Origin: a virus
DNA length: 58,630 nucleotides
Virus record (IMG/VR): IMGVR_UViG_3300027861_000034
Location: 1-58,630 of that record
Strand: one strand, 5' to 3'
In this document: in pieces, positions 24,807 to 34,259 of the stretch
How positions within the stretch are numbered: the stretch's first letter is position 1
Layout: each line of letters begins with the position of its first letter
Made by a program: the position numbers and the translations under genes
The notes under the pieces: generated by a model
Told to the model about the DNA's origin: nothing
The model's input: the letters and a program-made list of their open reading frames with translations, nothing else
Database searches by the model: none

Positions 24807-27800
24807 TTACTTTGCATTATCTATTACCTCGTATGAATCCTCAATCATGTTGTACATGTGTACTGATGGGAGACCTAGAGGCTCAGCTATAACGTGAGTT
24901 AACTGCATCATTGACTCCAACCACTCCTCATCTCTTAGCATATTAGCGAACATACCAAACCTGTACATTGACCCCGATATAGAAGTCTGTCCAAGGAACG
25001 GAGGCTTAGGTAGGCCAGCCATTGCATACGCTGAGGCACTTACCATATCTCTCACAATAGGAATACCGCTAGAAGTAAGAGGGGCGAACATCAACATAGT
25101 TAAGTCTCTCTCTATTGCATCATCTCTTTCAGCACCCATTGACCCCATCATAACTGCATTGAGCAATCCACCACCGGCAAACATCCAAGGTAGTATCATC
25201 TGACTCATAACGATAGCACCAGCATTCTGAGCTTTGCTACCTTTACCCTTAGCTATTGCACTAGCCCCACTCATAGCCATACGCAAATATGATAGCTGAG
25301 AGTTATTGAACATCGTGAACAGCTTAGAGAATGTACCACTCTGCTGTAGCATACCAAGGTCTTTGCTCTTACCACTCTGTTGCATGTGAGAGGTTATGAT
25401 CTCAAAGTCCTCAATAGCTTTAGCCTTAGCATCTGCCTCGCTCATTCCTTTCTTGATGTACTGATCCTTCTTGTAGCTATACATAGCCCAACCACCGGAG
25501 ACAATCGCTATCTTATCACCTAGCTTAGTTGGAGACATAGCCCAATTCTCTAGGGACTTAGTGGTAGACTTAGCTGAGAACTCTGTAAACTGATGTGACT
25601 GCTCAAGGTTTCTCAATGCCTCATTTATATTGTTGGCCTTATAGCGATCCTCCATCATCTCACTAGATTCAGTTAGCTCCTTCATACGCTCCTTCCATAA
25701 GTCCGGTCTAGCAAAGAACTCTGATGTACGCACACCCCACTCAGTAGGTGGCATCTCAATCATATACGCCATAGCTGATGTTAACTGTTTAGTAAATGCC
25801 CCAAGGTTAAGAGCCATCTTACTACGAATGAACCCGTTGATCCAAGCATCCAGTACCGGTATCCTCATAACATTCTGAATACCCTCAGCCTCAAACTTAG
25901 TGAACAGCTTATTGATCAGAACATTAGTCTCATTCCCGAAGTAATGCTTAACCCACTTCTGTACATCCTCACCTTGAATAACCTCACGTATCTCTTTCAT
26001 ACCTTCAGTCTTAGCTATATAGTTCTCCATCATCATTACATGTGAAGTCATAATATCAAAGGCATCCATATTCTCCATGTCAATAGAGTTGTCGTTCTCA
26101 ACACGATCAACCAAAGCCTTGTTAACTAATCCTGTAGCATCCATCGCCCCTGTCTTCTTCAGTAGGTCAGTCACTTCTTGATCAGCAATATAGCTTCTTC
26201 TCAGCGGAGTATAGTTCTCTTCTTGCTTGAGGTTAACACCATTCACATTAACGAATACCTCATTGATCCTAGGGTAGTACTCTCGATAGAATACCAACAT
26301 ATCATCTGCTAGAGCAACGGCACCTTTGAATGTAGCAAGGTACTCTTCAACCTGCTTGATAGTCTCATCTGTAAACTTACTCTTCTCAAGAGCTTTTCTA
26401 CCAGCCTCATTCTTAGCAAGGTTACGGATAGTGATAGCATCACCGGCACTTATCTTCAAGTCCTTACCATCAACCAGTATTCCAGTTTCCTTACTCTTAC
26501 GAAAGCTCTCTAGGGTCTTAACATTAAGCTCACCATCCTTTCCGATATGCTTAGCAACCATAGCTGACATTATATCCTGCTGTGTTCTTAGGTTCTTGCT
26601 CAGAGTGTTGGTCATTTTGTTTATGTTTCTCATAACGAACTCAGAAGCCGTACCCTCAAACAATCCACCTACAGCATCCAGCCTGTCCATAAGAGAACGG
26701 ATATTCTGATTCCATCCCATAGAGTTACCTAGCTTGATTACCCAATCCTTACCCTTGGCTCTAGGCTTACCAGTTCCACCCTGCATAGACTTAACGATTG
26801 CATCTGAAGCCCACTTCTTACGCCCCTCATCCATAAACGCTATAGCTTTCTTAGCAAGCACACCTTGTCTAACAGTGTACTCTACCAGCTCAGCTATCTG
26901 CTCTAGCCTTACGCTGTCCATACCACCTAACTGATTAAATGTATTCAGCATTGAAACCTTAGCATTGTCTCCACTGTCTACAGCTGTATTCAATTCCTTG
27001 GCATACTCCTCTTGACTTAGATTAAAGATACGTTCTGCCTCAGTAAGGAACGTGTGTATATCTGCTCCACGCTGACCACCACCAAACTTACCCTCTCCAC
27101 TCTTAGGACGATACTTATCAAATAGCTTGTCAATCTTAGCACTGATACCATCACGCTCTATACTTGCTTTGATGTCCTCTATTTTCTGAATAGTCTCTTC
27201 ATATATATCACGACCTAGCTTCTCTCCAGCCTTATTGATCTTGCCAATAGCACTAGCCACAAGTTTCTTTTCATTGACGTTCCTAGCTCTCCAACCTTTA
27301 TTCAATCGGTTAAGCTCATCCATCAACTCTGTCTTGGTAGCCTGTTGCTTGCGCATCTTAGCTATACGTTTATCTCTACGCCTACGCTTACCTTCCTCAA
27401 TACCAAGAGCACGTTTGTTCTGACGAGCAGTGAATAGCGCATCTCCCTTAGCTGTCTCAAGGTCTGATATTTTCTTGAGTGTACCATTGCTCACGTACTT
27501 CAGAATATCCTCGGCATCATTGATCTTAGCCATCACCTTGTTTAGTTCTTTGGTACGGGCTTCAAGCTCTAACTCATAGTCATGGATCGTATCAAGTGTA
27601 GACTCTCTACCATCTAGCCACTCCTCGTAAGGCACTGCCATATCTAGCTGAGCTGTTACATCTGTCTGTACTGGCTGGGTTGCATCAAATTGATCTTTGG
27701 TGTATATGACAAAATCATCACCATCAAGACTTATTATATTATTCTCCGCAACACTCTTAACTGCATCAATCGCATTGCTTCTAGAAGTAGCATACTCGCC

Positions 27801-30800
27801 ACCGATATTATGAACACTTCCATTTTCGTCTGTAAATTCAGCTCTCCATTCACCTCTTGGATATGTCTCAGTTGAAAACTTTCTAAACTCAACTTCATAA
27901 TCACCGATTACTCCATCTACATTCAACGGAACAACTGCTGTATATATGTTTGTGTTTGTTTCTATATCGTAATCACCAGTAGCTTTTAGTTTTACCTTGA
28001 CATTCGTTGGTAGCTCTGAACTCAATTGTTTTTTTGTCTGAGTTGTATCAACCTTCTCAAAGCTGTCAAGGAACTGTTTGAACTCCCGACTCATCTTACC
28101 CGACTCTTTGAACTTTCTCAAAGCAAGTGCTCTACCTACGATGTAATTCTTCATAGCCTGTATAGCATTAAAGAAAGAACGTATATCCATCCCAAGAGTT
28201 TTGTGCATCGGTTTAACCTCAAGTCTCCACTCCACCGCTCTATCAGATGTCCACTCTACATTGGATTGAGTCTCATTCTTTCTGAGCAATTCTTGATAGT
28301 CAGCTTTCTCTTTACCGGTTGTACCTTCAATAAGTTTCTTTAGGTGATTTCTCCAACCCACACGCTCTGCTGTAATCTTCATATCCCAATTAGAATCTTG
28401 AGCCATCATACCTTTGTAGGCCATCTCAGAACTTTCTTCTATAACTGTTGAAGCATCATAGCCGTAGTACAGGTGAATCATACCATCTCTAGTAAGACCT
28501 CTTGCACTCACAGACTTGAGCACCGTATCAGTAACCTCATCTATGTTCATACCCGAATCACGTATCAGCTTCTTAGCCTCATCTTCAGTAAGGGTTCCCG
28601 ACTCAATAAGAGAACTCAGTGTATTTTTCTTACCATCTACAACTACCGTATCCTCTCCGAAGTTAGAACGAACCCAGCTAACCATAGCCTGTGATAATCC
28701 ATCAGCTTCAGTTATATGATCTAGCCTCTCTAGCTGTTTTGCTATTACGTCCACTCTGCCGGCACTTTCATCAAGACCCATCTTCTTACCCAAAGATTTG
28801 ATAACATGGTCTCCAGCTTTCTCTAATTGAGTCTTAACGGTACTCTTGGCATCAGTTTCTATAGCACCAATCAATTGAGTAGGGTTATACAGCCCATCTA
28901 CATCACCGTTGCTATTAATGATCACACCCTCACGATCAAGAGCCTCAACCATAATTATATCCCTAGCACTACCAACACCAGCCTTGTACCGATCCATCAT
29001 AGCCGGTAACTGCTCACGCATCTTAACCTCTGTCTCTGCCATATCAACAGTATACTCATCCGGTGTAGCTTCTCTCAACTTCTCATTGAAAGCCTCAACG
29101 TATGCAACGGGCATTATACCTTCAGCTCGGTTATTGGCTACAATTGCAGACAAACCATCAAGGGTTAGTGGCTTCGCAGTGTCCTCATCTAGGCCGGATT
29201 CCAGTAACAGTTGCGCTCTGCTCATACTATCCGTAGGCAACATACCCGAAACAGCCCGTGCTTCATTGGCAATTTGCTCAATAGTTGAATACCAAACATC
29301 AATCTCCACATCACCCATCGCATTCTCAAAGTTTATGCGGTCAGTTAGTGACTGTCTATCATTACCAACATCAACAGTTACAGGCTTTTCTTTAGTCTCA
29401 CCCTCAGTTGTCTCTTCTTTTTTGTCTACAAGTGTAGCCAGTTTCTTTTTATACACCGCCATTTCGTTTGCTCTACGTGCATTGAACTCTGTGTTAGCCT
29501 TGACTCTCCCACTCAGACCCATTTTATCAGCAGTAGTTTTCATAACATGACCACCGGCTGACATCATTTGACCACCAAGCATACCGAAGACAACAGCTTT
29601 TTCCATCTCTTCTTTCTGAGCCTCAGTCCAATCAGCCTCAAGAGCTTTGTTGATCATCTCAAGTGACGTTATATTTGGGTTATCCTCTCTGACTTTACCA
29701 GCTTCTACAGCAGTAAATTGAGTAGCAGTCTGTATTCCTTCCTCAACTCCCTCTTTTAATCCCTCTACCACAACACCTTTCAGAGCACCTTTGGTTGTAG
29801 CTTTCTTGATATAGCCCTTGAATGATGCCTCAACACCCTCTTTGCTCATAGCGATAATAGCATCCTTACCGAACTCCTTAACGTATCCCTTGATAAGATC
29901 ACCTGCACCGAACTCATGTGCCATACCAATGTTCTCAACACCAGCCATTATCACACCGGCACCTACCGATATATGACTAGATATTTCATGGCTTATGCCC
30001 TCATTGCGCATCATTGCATACGTTTCACCGCGATACTGTTGATAGTTATTATGAGTGAATCCAGCTCTCCAGCCCCATCCTGCACCAGCCAGCGCACCAA
30101 TACCAGTAGCAGAACCAGCTCCAGCACCAGCTCCAATGGCTAATAGGTTATCCGGATCAAATGCAGAGCGACCCATAAACAACATTGAGTCAGTCATTGT
30201 ACCAGCGAACTCACCGACAGATGTATCATACGGTACCTGTAACTGAAATTTACTTTGACTAGCTAGTAGAGAATCAATCTGCTCCATGTTATCAGAGCTT
30301 ACAGCCCCAGCCATAGCCTCATTAAAGTCGTACCGGTCAGCTGAATTGTTCCATAGTTGCTCGAACTGAAGAGTGAAATCCCCACGCCCACCGCCAACGA
30401 TACCCGATACAGCGTCATAATGCTCAGCTATACCCTCGTTAACATTGAATGCAGAGTTCATAATAGGCAGGATATTATCGTACACATACTCCTCACCTTT
30501 CTCTTGAATGCTTCTCAGAGCAGGATCATTTGAGTTAAGTATAAACTTGGTAAGAGCACTCTTGCTTTGCATCTCCTTGCGAGCGTCAGTGTCCTCAATC
30601 ATTGAAGTGTCTACACCTGTATACTGGTCTACGTACATGTGATCAGAGAACATTTTCTTAGTGTCCTCCATCTGTCTTAGCTGACCCATACGCACTTGGA
30701 GGGACTGTAGCTCTTTATTGCTAAGCTCAACCTTATCTCTATTATCAAACAGGTATTGACCTTCACTTAGGTTAGATGGCATCTTAGTATCAATTCCATC

Positions 30801-30941
30801 AAACGCTGTATCATACATATCCACTTGACTTGGTGTAAGTTCTGCATTGAGTTTTCTATCCCAATAATCCCTAATACCATTTGTTAAGCCTATGCTCTCC
30901 GGCTTGCCTTGTATTGCACTCCACTCTTCATTAACTGGCAT
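24807..30941 (-). CDS. giant internal virion / DNA ejection protein (2044 aa)
   Basis: By far the largest gene. It is largely helical, with a Gly/Ala-rich segment (AIGAGAGAGSATGIGALAG, about residues 267-285) that could insert into a membrane, then long charged coiled coils and a C-terminal helical region with GAIVMSQMILPWMFAGGGLL, also hydrophobic. In podoviruses such proteins leave the capsid first and form a conduit across the cell envelope. I see no lysozyme or transglycosylase motif. It is adjacent to two other internal virion genes. Confidence 0.75.
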   Translation of the reverse strand: MPVNEEWSAIQGKPESIGLTNGIRDYWDRKLNAELTPSQVDMYDTAFDGIDTKMPSNLSEGQYLFDNRDKVELSNKELQSLQVRMGQLRQMEDTKKMFSDHMYVDQYTGVDTSMIEDTDARKEMQSKSALTKFILNSNDPALRSIQEKGEEYVYDNILPIMNSAFNVNEGIAEHYDAVSGIVGGGRGDFTLQFEQLWNNSADRYDFNEAMAGAVSSDNMEQIDSLLASQSKFQLQVPYDTSVGEFAGTMTDSMLFMGRSAFDPDNLLAIGAGAGAGSATGIGALAGAGWGWRAGFTHNNYQQYRGETYAMMRNEGISHEISSHISVGAGVIMAGVENIGMAHEFGAGDLIKGYVKEFGKDAIIAMSKEGVEASFKGYIKKATTKGALKGVVVEGLKEGVEEGIQTATQFTAVEAGKVREDNPNITSLEMINKALEADWTEAQKEEMEKAVVFGMLGGQMMSAGGHVMKTTADKMGLSGRVKANTEFNARRANEMAVYKKKLATLVDKKEETTEGETKEKPVTVDVGNDRQSLTDRINFENAMGDVEIDVWYSTIEQIANEARAVSGMLPTDSMSRAQLLLESGLDEDTAKPLTLDGLSAIVANNRAEGIMPVAYVEAFNEKLREATPDEYTVDMAETEVKMREQLPAMMDRYKAGVGSARDIIMVEALDREGVIINSNGDVDGLYNPTQLIGAIETDAKSTVKTQLEKAGDHVIKSLGKKMGLDESAGRVDVIAKQLERLDHITEADGLSQAMVSWVRSNFGEDTVVVDGKKNTLSSLIESGTLTEDEAKKLIRDSGMNIDEVTDTVLKSVSARGLTRDGMIHLYYGYDASTVIEESSEMAYKGMMAQDSNWDMKITAERVGWRNHLKKLIEGTTGKEKADYQELLRKNETQSNVEWTSDRAVEWRLEVKPMHKTLGMDIRSFFNAIQAMKNYIVGRALALRKFKESGKMSREFKQFLDSFEKVDTTQTKKQLSSELPTNVKVKLKATGDYDIETNTNIYTAVVPLNVDGVIGDYEVEFRKFSTETYPRGEWRAEFTDENGSVHNIGGEYATSRSNAIDAVKSVAENNIISLDGDDFVIYTKDQFDATQPVQTDVTAQLDMAVPYEEWLDGRESTLDTIHDYELELEARTKELNKVMAKINDAEDILKYVSNGTLKKISDLETAKGDALFTARQNKRALGIEEGKRRRRDKRIAKMRKQQATKTELMDELNRLNKGWRARNVNEKKLVASAIGKINKAGEKLGRDIYEETIQKIEDIKASIERDGISAKIDKLFDKYRPKSGEGKFGGGQRGADIHTFLTEAERIFNLSQEEYAKELNTAVDSGDNAKVSMLNTFNQLGGMDSVRLEQIAELVEYTVRQGVLAKKAIAFMDEGRKKWASDAIVKSMQGGTGKPRAKGKDWVIKLGNSMGWNQNIRSLMDRLDAVGGLFEGTASEFVMRNINKMTNTLSKNLRTQQDIMSAMVAKHIGKDGELNVKTLESFRKSKETGILVDGKDLKISAGDAITIRNLAKNEAGRKALEKSKFTDETIKQVEEYLATFKGAVALADDMLVFYREYYPRINEVFVNVNGVNLKQEENYTPLRRSYIADQEVTDLLKKTGAMDATGLVNKALVDRVENDNSIDMENMDAFDIMTSHVMMMENYIAKTEGMKEIREVIQGEDVQKWVKHYFGNETNVLINKLFTKFEAEGIQNVMRIPVLDAWINGFIRSKMALNLGAFTKQLTSAMAYMIEMPPTEWGVRTSEFFARPDLWKERMKELTESSEMMEDRYKANNINEALRNLEQSHQFTEFSAKSTTKSLENWAMSPTKLGDKIAIVSGGWAMYSYKKDQYIKKGMSEADAKAKAIEDFEIITSHMQQSGKSKDLGMLQQSGTFSKLFTMFNNSQLSYLRMAMSGASAIAKGKGSKAQNAGAIVMSQMILPWMFAGGGLLNAVMMGSMGAERDDAIERDLTMLMFAPLTSSGIPIVRDMVSASAYAMAGLPKPPFLGQTSISGSMYRFGMFANMLRDEEWLESMMQLTHVIAEPLGLPSVHMYNMIEDSYEVIDNAK

Positions 30942-33095
30942 TTACTTAGTCTCCTCGTATTCTTTTTTGATGTCTCTAATTGAATCACTTATAGCTGTAT
31001 TCTGTATAGTGGCTTCTTTTTCGGGAATCAAAAGCTCAACAAACTCAAGTAATTTAACTGCTACAGGAGTTCCATACTCAACTGCTATCTCACTTGCCAT
31101 GTCAGCTAGTCCAGCACCACCACTTGTGATAGATTCAGAAATCTTATCTAGGTTAATACCTGCACTCTTTAAATTCTTATTCCATCTCTTTCCTTTATCA
31201 GTCATTTCTTCTGATCGCTCACTTGCCATTTCACTTATCTTATTTGACACCTTACTAGCAATTGCCTTTACTGTGTGAGTACTAAAAACCTCTGTCTTGC
31301 TGGCTTCTTCACTTGCTTTATCAGCATCAACATCAGCCTGTAGCTCTCTAGCTATAGTCTCTTCACCCCTAGCTTTAGCTGTATTAACCTTAGTTTGACC
31401 GGCTACAGTAAGGCTACTATATGACTGTTGGTTGCGCTTCTTAATGGACTCTTTCATCTTGTACTCAAGTTCATTATCTTTCAGCTCATCAGTGATGCGT
31501 TTAGCTATTTCCATCTTCTTTTCAATAGTAGCATCCGCACCTAGAGCAGAAACCTCAGTGTAGTAATCATTCATAGCCTGTGTGTTAGCAGACATAGCCT
31601 CTAGTTTCTCATCGTCATCAGCGTCCTCCAGTAACTCTTTGCCGATAACATCAAAAGTATTCTTAATATGAGTCTCAGCGGTATCTAGTTGATCAGACAG
31701 AAGTCTGCCAGCCCTCTCAATAGTTTGAGTAGCACGCTCTCTGTCAGCAGTTGTTAGCAAGTCTTTGTTTTCATTAACCACTCCCTGTAGCTTTACAAGT
31801 GCAGTTGAAGCCACATCCGGATCAATACCAGCTGTAGTAACAATTCGCATAGCATCAACACCAGCCTGTTTAACCGCATCCCTTGACTTAGCTACATTCC
31901 CTACGTTAACCTCAGCCTTAGCAGACTTTGCAGACTTTGGGAATAACTTGTTTTTAAGAGTAATATACTGAGCACCTGTTATCTCACCATCTTTCATCTT
32001 CTGCTTAAGTTGCCCAGCCTCGTTATCAATCGTATGACCATCCGCGCTCTCAACAGCCATAACAACACTCTCCCCAAGGTCTGCGTAGTTCCTAGTCTGC
32101 AATTGTGTTTTGCGTGACTCTATCTTATCTCTATACTCCCTCTTGGCCTCATTGGATATTTTATTGTAAGATTCGCTTTCATCTTTTTTTAGCTCATTAG
32201 ACATGTACTCTAAACTAGCAACAGTAGCATCGGGGTTTGTAAGTGCGTACTGAACTCTACTGCTTTGAAAATCACCAAGCAGTGCCTCTTTCTCTTGTGG
32301 TGTAAACGAAATAACCTTGGACTCCTCCAGCATAACAATGTTCTCTTTGAATATTAAATTAGCACTTTCTCCATCATCCATAGGCAACAGCATATCTTTT
32401 GTTTTTGATATAGACTGCCTAGCATCCATCGCATTTCTCTCCGCTATACCATTAACCTCTTTAGTCATATACTCATTCATAAATACAGACTTGGTTAACT
32501 GATCACCCATTGTGTCATTAATATTATTCGCAACTAGTTTCGGTGTTTTTTCATCATCAGCATACTTTGCCATAGTTGAAGAATACGCATCCCATGCTCT
32601 AGCAGAAGCCCCTTTGAAATCACCCGACTTCATAGACTTAACAAACGAAGCCTCAGCACTAGCCTTAGCCTCAGAACTAACCATACGCCCATAGTTCTTT
32701 GCATAGGCATTACCAACATCAACACCTCGCTCATAAGACGAAAGAAGGTTCTGCCCTACATTCTGCTTCTCAGTAGGTGTTAGTAGTTGCTTTGTTCCAC
32801 CAAGGGCGTTGTGTGTCTCTTTTGCAAACTTACCAAAATCAAAACCTCCAGCATCTTTGGCATTTACACCACCACTAGCAATTGCACCTGTGTCCTCTGA
32901 TGTCTGACCGCTGAAACCTGCATATAGCCCAGCTCCTACAGCTATACCAACATTCCCCACTATCTTTGTGAAATCATCATCTAGCTCTTTTGATTTGCGT
33001 TGAGCACTCATTATAAGATTAGTGTTTCTCTCAAACCCTCCACTAGCCTCACCAGCGTAAGACCTTGGGGCTGATTGATTCCTCTTAATTCTCAT
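30942..33095 (-). CDS. internal virion protein, helical (717 aa)
   Basis: Almost entirely helical and Ala/Lys/Glu-rich, like T7 gp15-type ejection proteins. The first ~110 residues include a Gly-rich hydrophobic segment (VGNVGIAVGAGLYAGFSGQ). It abuts the 2044-aa gene with no gap and lies downstream of the small internal protein, the usual order gp14-gp15-gp16. Confidence 0.7.
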   Translation of the reverse strand: MRIKRNQSAPRSYAGEASGGFERNTNLIMSAQRKSKELDDDFTKIVGNVGIAVGAGLYAGFSGQTSEDTGAIASGGVNAKDAGGFDFGKFAKETHNALGGTKQLLTPTEKQNVGQNLLSSYERGVDVGNAYAKNYGRMVSSEAKASAEASFVKSMKSGDFKGASARAWDAYSSTMAKYADDEKTPKLVANNINDTMGDQLTKSVFMNEYMTKEVNGIAERNAMDARQSISKTKDMLLPMDDGESANLIFKENIVMLEESKVISFTPQEKEALLGDFQSSRVQYALTNPDATVASLEYMSNELKKDESESYNKISNEAKREYRDKIESRKTQLQTRNYADLGESVVMAVESADGHTIDNEAGQLKQKMKDGEITGAQYITLKNKLFPKSAKSAKAEVNVGNVAKSRDAVKQAGVDAMRIVTTAGIDPDVASTALVKLQGVVNENKDLLTTADRERATQTIERAGRLLSDQLDTAETHIKNTFDVIGKELLEDADDDEKLEAMSANTQAMNDYYTEVSALGADATIEKKMEIAKRITDELKDNELEYKMKESIKKRNQQSYSSLTVAGQTKVNTAKARGEETIARELQADVDADKASEEASKTEVFSTHTVKAIASKVSNKISEMASERSEEMTDKGKRWNKNLKSAGINLDKISESITSGGAGLADMASEIAVEYGTPVAVKLLEFVELLIPEKEATIQNTAISDSIRDIKKEYEETK

Positions 33096-33109
33096 TATAT
33101 ATATCTCCT

Positions 33110-33790
33110 TTATGCGTAGTTTGAGTAGCTTTGTGAACCGACTCCGCTACCTTGTGATTGACTTTCTGTAAATCCTCCCGATCTAGGCTCTGAGTTAAAT
33201 GAGCTCTCATACCTGCTATTAACTGACTTGCTATATTCTGAATAGGATTGAGCTTGCGGTTGAGATTGCTTTGAGGCATACCCTTTAACTGCTTGAGCAC
33301 CCATACCAATAAAGAAATTCCTTACAACTTGTTTGCGTTGATACTTCTGCATAGTCGCACCGTACTCAAATTCAGATGCTTGATTTAGCAAACCTCTCTG
33401 TGTTAGCTTTGATTGATACCGCATTTCACCAGCCTTATTTAAGCCATCGTCAAATATTTCATTTACATTCAGCCTAGAAGTAATATCATTCTCCTCTTCT
33501 ATTTTTAATGGCGACCCCTCGGTAAGAGACACCCCACTGCCAGCCATCATTGCTCGGTTCTTCTCCATGATCTTGCGATCATTACTCCTCACTCTTCTAG
33601 CTCTCTCAATTGCATCCTTTTCTGTGGCATCAGACCCTCTCTCTCCACGTTCTCTTTCTTCCTCAGCTAACTGTCTTTGGTATTGAGCTTGAGTTTCTAG
33701 CTCTTTTTGCTCCATCTTTGATGTCTCAAGAGATTGAATCATACCCATAGTATCAGTTGCGCCTTTTGCTATTAAAGCCACCCAACCCAT
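33110..33790 (-). CDS. internal virion protein, gp14-like (226 aa)
   Basis: Pattern typical of small podoviral internal proteins: a short hydrophobic start, a long helical arm (KELETQAQYQRQLAEEERER), then MMAGSGVSLTEGSPLKI, a motif found in many of them, and a Gln/Ser-rich tail. It probably joins the portal or tail to the ejection proteins. Confidence 0.75.
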   Translation of the reverse strand: MGWVALIAKGATDTMGMIQSLETSKMEQKELETQAQYQRQLAEEERERGERGSDATEKDAIERARRVRSNDRKIMEKNRAMMAGSGVSLTEGSPLKIEEENDITSRLNVNEIFDDGLNKAGEMRYQSKLTQRGLLNQASEFEYGATMQKYQRKQVVRNFFIGMGAQAVKGYASKQSQPQAQSYSEYSKSVNSRYESSFNSEPRSGGFTESQSQGSGVGSQSYSNYA

Positions 33791-33791
33791 A

Positions 33792-34259
33792 TTAACTCTC
33801 CTTGTTTTTTATTAAAATACTCACGCTTGATCCATCTTCGTAGAAGCCATCAATCTCACATGTAAAATCAAATCCAAAGTGCACAGCAAGTTTCGTTGCC
33901 GTACTGTTCTCCGATGCTATAAATGCCATAAGTGTTTCAACTCCTAGTTCAAAGCAAAAATTCATACACCTTCTTGATATTGCTATAACATCGTCAACCC
34001 TCTTTAATACCCCCATATGCAAATCAGCTGTAACAGGAGTTCTGTACTCCAACCCGAAATACAGAACTATCTCACCATCAACTCCTACATAAAACAACCG
34101 AACATTATCCTTATTGACCATTTCTTTAAATGAATTAGCTGAAGGTAATGCTCCGTAAAAACAGCTCATATCTCCATCTGTATGAGCTATTGTGTCATAA
34201 ATAAAATCAATCTCTTTATCAGTAATCACCTCACCAATCAAAATACCCATGTTAAACAC
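33792..34259 (-). CDS. GNAT-like acetyltransferase fold protein, copy 1 (155 aa)
   Basis: A GNAT-type order of strands and helices ending with ENSTATKLAVHFGFDFTCEI and a final strand. It is related to the 152-aa protein at 43529 (shared patterns RTxVT, GV, EN, KxAxxxGFD, YFED/FYEDG). The Q/RxxGxG/A acetyl-CoA loop is not clear, so catalysis is uncertain. It overlaps the tail-tube gene by eight bases. Such proteins are common among podoviral structural genes. Confidence 0.65.
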   Translation of the reverse strand: MFNMGILIGEVITDKEIDFIYDTIAHTDGDMSCFYGALPSANSFKEMVNKDNVRLFYVGVDGEIVLYFGLEYRTPVTADLHMGVLKRVDDVIAISRRCMNFCFELGVETLMAFIASENSTATKLAVHFGFDFTCEIDGFYEDGSSVSILIKNKES

